A stretch of DNA of 5,370 nucleotides from the NCBI GenBank assembly GCA_029859085.1, contig JAOUDU010000236.1, positions 1 through 5,370 of the forward strand, in the 5' to 3' direction. Origin of the DNA: Gammaproteobacteria bacterium. GTDB taxonomy: Bacteria > Pseudomonadota > Gammaproteobacteria > Pseudomonadales > Halieaceae. Made by a program: the position numbers and the translations under genes. Positions 4,979 to 5,370 of this stretch are shown here, in pieces (position 1 is the first letter of the stretch; each line of letters opens with the position of its first letter). A model generated the notes under the pieces. That model saw only the letters and a list, made by a program, of their open reading frames with translations. It did not search any database and was not told where the DNA came from.

Positions 4979-5370
4979 CTAACCCACACCACCCCAGGCT
5001 CGCGGCATCTGCATATTAAGCCGCTCCAGTCCGCCGTTGACTCCGAGAATTTCTCCCGTGACATAGCTTGCAGCCGGTGTGCATAAATACACCGCACCGA
5101 GCGCGATATCCTCGACCTCGCCCAAACGGCCCATTGGGGTCAGGTCCACCATCATCTTCTCTATTTCAGGCGTGAGTACCGTATTGAGCGCTTCCGTCTT
5201 GGTGGAACCGACCGCAATGGCGTTGACCCGCACCTTCGGGGCAAACTCCTGGGCCAATTCCTGCGTAAGCAGGGACAGCGCGCCCTTGGCCGTGCCGTAG
5301 GCAGCGAAACAGGGTGTAGGTTTATGACCGGCTATTGACGAGATATTGAGTATCGCACCGCCGCCTGTGG
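4979..5370 (-). CDS. Short-chain dehydrogenase/reductase, C-terminal part, 5' partial
   Basis: The frame is open to the right edge and ends with TAG at 4979-4981, giving 129 visible residues. It is the C-terminal half of a classical SDR, an NAD(P)-dependent oxidoreductase; the nucleotide-binding TGxxxGxG motif lies outside the window. Visible core motifs are AILNISSIAG with the catalytic Ser at visible residue 11, then AAYGTAKGAL with Tyr24 and Lys28, giving the expected spacing of 13 and 4 residues. VRVNAIAVGSTKTEAL follows; there the usual PG is replaced by VG. PMGRLGEVEDIALGAVYLCT and YVTGEILGVNGG are the typical C-terminal phrases. The short tail after NGG (LERLNMQMPRAWGGVG) is family-variable. 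A TTG at 5257 lies inside the domain and is not the start. The substrate cannot be deduced. Confidence 0.9.
   Translation of the reverse strand, partial: TGGGAILNISSIAGHKPTPCFAAYGTAKGALSLLTQELAQEFAPKVRVNAIAVGSTKTEALNTVLTPEIEKMMVDLTPMGRLGEVEDIALGAVYLCTPAASYVTGEILGVNGGLERLNMQMPRAWGGVG

Noticed and set aside
4897..5097. 66-residue minus-strand frame across the SDR end and copy B
   Set aside because: It overlaps the SDR coding region out of frame and runs into the repeat element; no family resemblance.

Overview
The window looks like an accessory stretch of a gammaproteobacterial chromosome. The basis is moderate GC, a TPR protein with the ending typical of proteobacterial cyclase/CadC-type regulators, a chromosomal ParDE module, a DUF2237 protein, and a desaturase of the type I associate with marine gammaproteobacteria. 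That assignment is inference from protein style; no rRNA or tRNA is present to settle it.

Layout, left to right. (1) 2-718 (+): the C-terminal part of a TPR-repeat protein, open at the left edge. (2) 848-1457 (+): a complete type II toxin-antitoxin operon of the ParDE family, with a well-formed sigma70 promoter, an 11-bp inverted repeat over its -10 region, and a 1-nt overlap between antitoxin and toxin. (3) 1483-1536: a 54-bp imperfect palindrome with TG...CA ends, possibly two IS21-type ends left back to back. (4) 1644-2030 (-): a DUF2237 protein. (5) 2265-3298 (+): a small two-helix membrane protein translationally coupled to a three-histidine-box membrane desaturase/hydroxylase. (6) 3494-4678 (-): a lipoprotein alpha/beta hydrolase of the PAF-acetylhydrolase/dienelactone hydrolase type. 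(7) 4979-5370 (-): the C-terminal part of a classical short-chain dehydrogenase, open at the right edge.

The most notable structure is not a gene. Two non-coding elements of exactly 160 bp, at 3303-3462 and 4812-4971, lie in opposite orientation on either side of the hydrolase gene. They align without gaps over their full length (about 64% identity by hand count, nearly perfect at the ends). Each is bounded by terminal inverted repeats of the form GGTACTGACAAGTTAACT, so they are diverged copies of one MITE-like family. A further degenerate end of the same type follows the TPR gene at 727-744. All these ends lie close behind stop codons, so the elements also form the 3' untranslated regions of the desaturase, hydrolase and SDR genes.

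Functionally, the small membrane protein and the desaturase form one operon, and parD-parE form another. The other genes appear to be independent units. The mixture of toxin-antitoxin module, IS-like relic and MITE-like repeats suggests a region that has accepted several insertions.
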